Shown here: positions 60,717-64,000 of the stretch, in pieces
How the letters are laid out: each line of letters begins with the position of its first letter
Numbering within the stretch: position 1 is the first letter of the stretch
DNA from: Flavobacterium sp.
GTDB lineage: Bacteria > Bacteroidota > Bacteroidia > Flavobacteriales > Flavobacteriaceae
Assembly: GCF_027490375.1 (NCBI RefSeq)
Contig: NZ_JAIXYH010000075.1
Location: 1-64,000 of the forward strand
Reading direction: 5' to 3'
DNA length: 64,000 nucleotides
The notes under the pieces: generated by a model
The model's input: only the letters and a program-made list of their open reading frames with translations
The model's database searches: none
What the model was told of the DNA's origin: nothing
Translations under genes and position numbers: made by a program

Positions 60717-62159
60717 TTAGTTTGTGCTAATTTGAGCGATAATTTCATTTACGGCTGGTGCAATCAAATCGTTTATTGGTTGCGGATAAATTCCAAAGAA
60801 GAAGATAACAGCGGCTAGTGCGCCAAAAATAAGCGACTCCGTCACGGTTAAATCGGCAAAAGGCTTTTTGTTTGCCTCACCCAACATAACTTGCTGATAC
60901 ATTTTCAACATGTAGTAAGCTCCCAATACAATGGTTAAACCTCCGACAACGGCAAACCAAACGTTTTGTGTAGATAGTGAAAACAATAAACCGAATTCAC
61001 CGACGAAATTCACAGTACCAGGAAGCGCAACCGACGCAAGCGTAACAATCAAGAACGCAGAAGCAAACTTAACGGCTTGTGCTCTAATTCCGCCGAGTTC
61101 ACTGATGGCGCGTGTGTGGTAACGGCGTTCAATTACTTCAACAGCAAAGAAAACGCCAACTACAACTAAACCATGGCCAAACATTTGAATGATACCGCTG
61201 GTGATGCCATCGGTGGTTAAACCATAGAAACCTGCAGCAATTAATCCTACGTGTGCCAGAGATGAGTATGCTAGTAGTTTTTTCACGTCGCGCTGACGTA
61301 AAGCAACGATAGAACCATAAATAACACCCGCAATTCCGATCCATACCAAATAAGGCATTAACTCTTTCGATGCATCGGGCGAAATAGGAATTTGCCAACG
61401 AATCACACTATATAATCCCATTTTAAGCATGATACCCGAAAGTAACATGGTTCCCATGGCAGGTGCTTTTTGATAAACGTTTGCTTGCCAGGTGTGAAAC
61501 GGAATCAATGGAATCTTAATCGCATACGCTAAAAAGAAGCCTCCAAAAACAAGTAGCTGTTCGTTGTAAGAAAGTTCTAAATTATATAAATCGGTTAGCA
61601 ACAAACTTCCCGCTTTTCCATACAGGTAAACAAAACCAACAAGCATAAACAGCGAACCGGCAAATGTGTAGATAAAGAATTTCACCACTTGCTTTTTGCG
61701 CTCTTCAGCATCGCCACTTCCCCAAATTAATGCAATGAAGTAAATCGGAATTAAGGCAACTTCCCAGAAGATGTAGTATAATAATCCGTTTGAAGCCACA
61801 AAGGTTCCGCACATGGCGAATGCCATTAACAAAACAAGTGCATAAAGTGATTTTGCGTTTGCGAATTTTGTTTCGATGCCGCTCGCTACGATTAGCGGAA
61901 GCAATGTTGTGGTGAGCACCAGCATGAGAAGTCCTAAACCATCAAGTCGTAAATCGAAACCAATGCTTGGCTTTGAAATCCAATCGAAATGAATATTTTC
62001 TGGCAACTGCCCGCCGTAATGCAGCGAAACCAGATAAAGCGAATATCCGAACGCTACTGTTGAGATCAACAATGCAACACGAGATGCCGCTTTATCACCG
62101 GAAAAATAGGTAAGACCGGCGCCCACTAAAAGTAAAATAAGTAAGTAGATAACTTCCAT
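60717..62159 (-). CDS. nuoM: NADH-quinone oxidoreductase subunit M
   Basis: 480 aa, multi-pass antiporter-like subunit of complex I. Shows YYIFWEVALIPIYFIALIWGS (about 128-148, TM5 glutamate), IPLIPFHTWQANVYQKAPAMGTMLLSGIMLKMG (about 216-248) and KKLLAYSSLAHVGLIAAG (about 293-310). Translocates protons in series with NuoL and NuoN. Nine nt separate it from nuoL upstream and nuoN downstream. Confidence 0.97.
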   Translation of the reverse strand: MEVIYLLILLLVGAGLTYFSGDKAASRVALLISTVAFGYSLYLVSLHYGGQLPENIHFDWISKPSIGFDLRLDGLGLLMLVLTTTLLPLIVASGIETKFANAKSLYALVLLMAFAMCGTFVASNGLLYYIFWEVALIPIYFIALIWGSGDAEERKKQVVKFFIYTFAGSLFMLVGFVYLYGKAGSLLLTDLYNLELSYNEQLLVFGGFFLAYAIKIPLIPFHTWQANVYQKAPAMGTMLLSGIMLKMGLYSVIRWQIPISPDASKELMPYLVWIGIAGVIYGSIVALRQRDVKKLLAYSSLAHVGLIAAGFYGLTTDGITSGIIQMFGHGLVVVGVFFAVEVIERRYHTRAISELGGIRAQAVKFASAFLIVTLASVALPGTVNFVGEFGLLFSLSTQNVWFAVVGGLTIVLGAYYMLKMYQQVMLGEANKKPFADLTVTESLIFGALAAVIFFFGIYPQPINDLIAPAVNEIIAQISTN

Positions 62160-62168
62160 ACGTGCTGA

Positions 62169-64000
62169 TTATTGAGCTAAAAATAAATACGATACTATAA
62201 GACAGAATCCGATTACAAAAACGAATAAGTACAATCCGATACTGCCGTTGTGTACTTTTCTTCCCTGATTGCTGATTTCTGCAGCAGCTTTTCCGAATCC
62301 ATATACCAACGAACCTAGAGCCGTTTCCACCACATCCCTGAAGAAACGCGCCAATAAATTAATCGGTTTTACAAAAACGCTGTCGTACAATTCGTCAACG
62401 TAGTATTTTTCAGCCAGTACTTTCGTGAATCCAGTTACTTCGCTGTCTTCACCCGGAACTTCTTTGTTTGAAATGTATTTTCTGTACGCGATAAAGATTC
62501 CAACAAGCGCACCTACCGAGGCAACGGCCATCAAGATATAAGCTGTTTGATCTAATGCGTGATGCTCTGGCGCACCATCTGCATGAAGCAAGGGCTCTAA
62601 AAAGTGCATCAACCAACTTGATCCTGGAATACTGATTAATCCGCCAACGGCAGCTAGAGTTGCCAAAATAACAAGCGGTATCGTCATTAAAGCAGGACTT
62701 TCATGTAAATGACTCTTTGCGTGTTCTGTTCCTCTAAATTCACCAAAAAAGGTCAAAAACATCAAACGGAACATATAAAAAGCTGTAAGAATTGAAGCTA
62801 GCGAAGCTACTGCCCAAAACGGAATGCTGTAATGGAAGGCTTCTAATAAAATTTCGTCCTTAGACCAAAAACCTGAGAGTGGAAAAATACCTGCAATTGC
62901 TAAACTCGAGATAAGCATGGTAATGAACGTGATTGGCATTACTTTACGCAAACCACCCATTTTTCGCATGTCTTGTTCGTCGGAATTCGCGTGAATTACC
63001 GAACCTGCACCCAAGAACAAACACGCCTTAAAAAACGCATGTGTGATTACATGAAAAACGGCAACTTCATACGCTCCAACTCCCAAGGCTAAGAACATAA
63101 GTCCTAATTGCGAAACTGTTGAATACGCCAGTACTTTCTTGATATCATTCTGCGCTAAGCCAATCGTAGCCGCGAAAAGTGCTGTTGCTACACCAACCAC
63201 GGCGATAACATTCTGAATAGCAGGAACTAAATCAAATAAGAAATGTAGTCGAGTAACCATAAAGATACCCGCCGTTACCATTGTTGCTGCGTGAATTAAT
63301 GCAGAAACTGGCGTCGGACCAGCCATGGCGTCGGGTAACCAAGTGTATAGTGGCAACTGTGCCGACTTTCCGCAGGCACCAATAAATAAACAAAGTGCTG
63401 CAACTGCCAACCAAGTAGAATCAACCAAACTACCTTTCGTTTGAAAAAATGTTTCCAAACCTTGATAATCGAGCGTTCCAGCTACAGTTGCTAAAATGAA
63501 TATACCGATAAGTAAGCCTAAATCGCCCACACGGTTCATGATGAACGCTTTCTTTGCAGCATCGTTGTAAGCCTGATTGCTGTACCAAAATCCGATTAGC
63601 AAATACGAGCACAATCCCACGCCCTCCCAACCGATAAACAAAATGGGTAAGTTACTTCCGCTGACCAAAACGATCATAAAGAAGACAAACAGGTTCAGAT
63701 ACGAGAAAAACTTATGAAAATCTTTATCGTGGTGCATGTAGCTGATCGAATACAAGTGAATCAGCGAACCGATACCCGTCACGAAAAGCAACCACAATAA
63801 ACTCAATTGATCGAATTGAAAAGAAAAATCAACACTAAAGTTTTGGAATGTTAACCAGTGAAATAAATCGGCTTTCGTATTCGCGCCGGGTTCCAAACCC
63901 ATAAACAGCAACAACGTACAAATGAAACTAATAACAATAGCTAAAGTTCCGATAGCACCTGAAGCACCTTTCCCGAGCTGTTTACCTAAAAAAGTATTGA
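62169..64000 (-). CDS. nuoL: NADH-quinone oxidoreductase subunit L (5' end outside window)
   Basis: The reading frame stays open to the right edge (upstream residues read NTFLGKQLGKGASGAIGTLA), so the start lies beyond 64000; about 610 residues are visible. NuoL hallmarks: WEGVGLCSYLLIGFW (TM5 glutamate), LPDAMAGPTPVSALIHAATMVTAG (TM7-8), KKVLAYSTVSQLGLMFLA and HAFFKACLFLGAGSVIH. The C-terminal region carries the long amphipathic helix that bridges the antiporter subunits. First of the three antiporter genes on this strand. Confidence 0.97.
   Translation of the reverse strand, partial: NTFLGKQLGKGASGAIGTLAIVISFICTLLLFMGLEPGANTKADLFHWLTFQNFSVDFSFQFDQLSLLWLLFVTGIGSLIHLYSISYMHHDKDFHKFFSYLNLFVFFMIVLVSGSNLPILFIGWEGVGLCSYLLIGFWYSNQAYNDAAKKAFIMNRVGDLGLLIGIFILATVAGTLDYQGLETFFQTKGSLVDSTWLAVAALCLFIGACGKSAQLPLYTWLPDAMAGPTPVSALIHAATMVTAGIFMVTRLHFLFDLVPAIQNVIAVVGVATALFAATIGLAQNDIKKVLAYSTVSQLGLMFLALGVGAYEVAVFHVITHAFFKACLFLGAGSVIHANSDEQDMRKMGGLRKVMPITFITMLISSLAIAGIFPLSGFWSKDEILLEAFHYSIPFWAVASLASILTAFYMFRLMFLTFFGEFRGTEHAKSHLHESPALMTIPLVILATLAAVGGLISIPGSSWLMHFLEPLLHADGAPEHHALDQTAYILMAVASVGALVGIFIAYRKYISNKEVPGEDSEVTGFTKVLAEKYYVDELYDSVFVKPINLLARFFRDVVETALGSLVYGFGKAAAEISNQGRKVHNGSIGLYLFVFVIGFCLIVSYLFLAQ

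Noticed and set aside
1..64000. tRNA, rRNA or prophage genes
   Set aside because: No tRNA-like cloverleaf, rRNA segment, integrase, capsid or transposase sequence was recognised by eye; a covariance-model scan could still find a small RNA.

Overview
The window comes from a Bacteroidota genome, almost certainly Flavobacteriaceae. The evidence is a 287-residue primary sigma factor, SusC/SusD pairs, a type IX secretion (T9SS) C-terminal sorting domain, GLPGLI and HYC_CC_PP family proteins, exosortase XrtF, and promoters of the Bacteroidota type (TTTG about 20 nt upstream of TAnnTTTG). Several genes start only 5-14 nt after the -7 element and so look leaderless or nearly so. No rRNA, tRNA, CRISPR array or transposase was recognised.

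Layout. 1-1.8 kb: a decayed non-coding zone of dispersed repeats with one small membrane protein. 1.8-6.2 kb (minus): a DedA protein, then a metal operon (HYC_CC_PP protein, TonB-dependent receptor, secreted HMA protein, HMA-MauE membrane protein). 6.3-8.8 kb: the XrtF exosortase pair, divergent from an fRMsr-like GAF protein and a TonB-C protein. 9-11.9 kb: rpsO and pnp. 12.7-14.7 kb: remains of an Rhs/polymorphic-toxin locus, with toxin tails overlapping small membrane ORFs. 15.1-21.7 kb: an AT-rich redox block (Crp/Fnr regulator, quinone-reductase-like MDR, SnoaL-like, DoxX, pirin, old yellow enzyme, two SDRs). Its first three intergenic gaps carry the same terminator-plus-promoter module, and the block is bracketed by ~67-bp direct repeats. 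22.4 kb: rpoD.

23.5-26.9 kb: an XRE regulator divergent from a lipoprotein with a C-terminal AHH nuclease domain, followed by two immunity-type genes. Two similar palindromes lie between the regulator and the toxin. This is the best candidate for a little-described system. 27.2-31.2 kb: a small Cys-containing secreted peptide, a GLPGLI protein and a TonB-receptor-like outer-membrane protein. 31.3-36.8 kb: a Fic AMPylator, an ExbB/ExbD pair and a large AsmA-like protein.

36.8-57.5 kb is a complete starch/maltodextrin utilisation locus. On the minus strand are susC, susD, susE and a T9SS-exported GH13 amylase. On the plus strand are a LacI regulator, an MFS sugar transporter, beta-phosphoglucomutase, a GH65 maltose phosphorylase, a GH13 neopullulanase-like enzyme, a GH31 alpha-glucosidase and a GH13 lipoprotein amylase. 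A perfect 14-bp LacI-type palindrome sits between the divergent arms. Inferred flow: surface amylases cut starch, SusCDE import oligosaccharides, periplasmic GH13/GH31 trim them, and the MFS carrier imports maltose. Maltose phosphorylase plus beta-phosphoglucomutase then yield glucose and glucose-6-phosphate. The window ends with a GDPD phosphodiesterase, a HI0933-type flavoprotein and the convergent nuoN-nuoM-nuoL genes of complex I; nuoL runs off the right edge.
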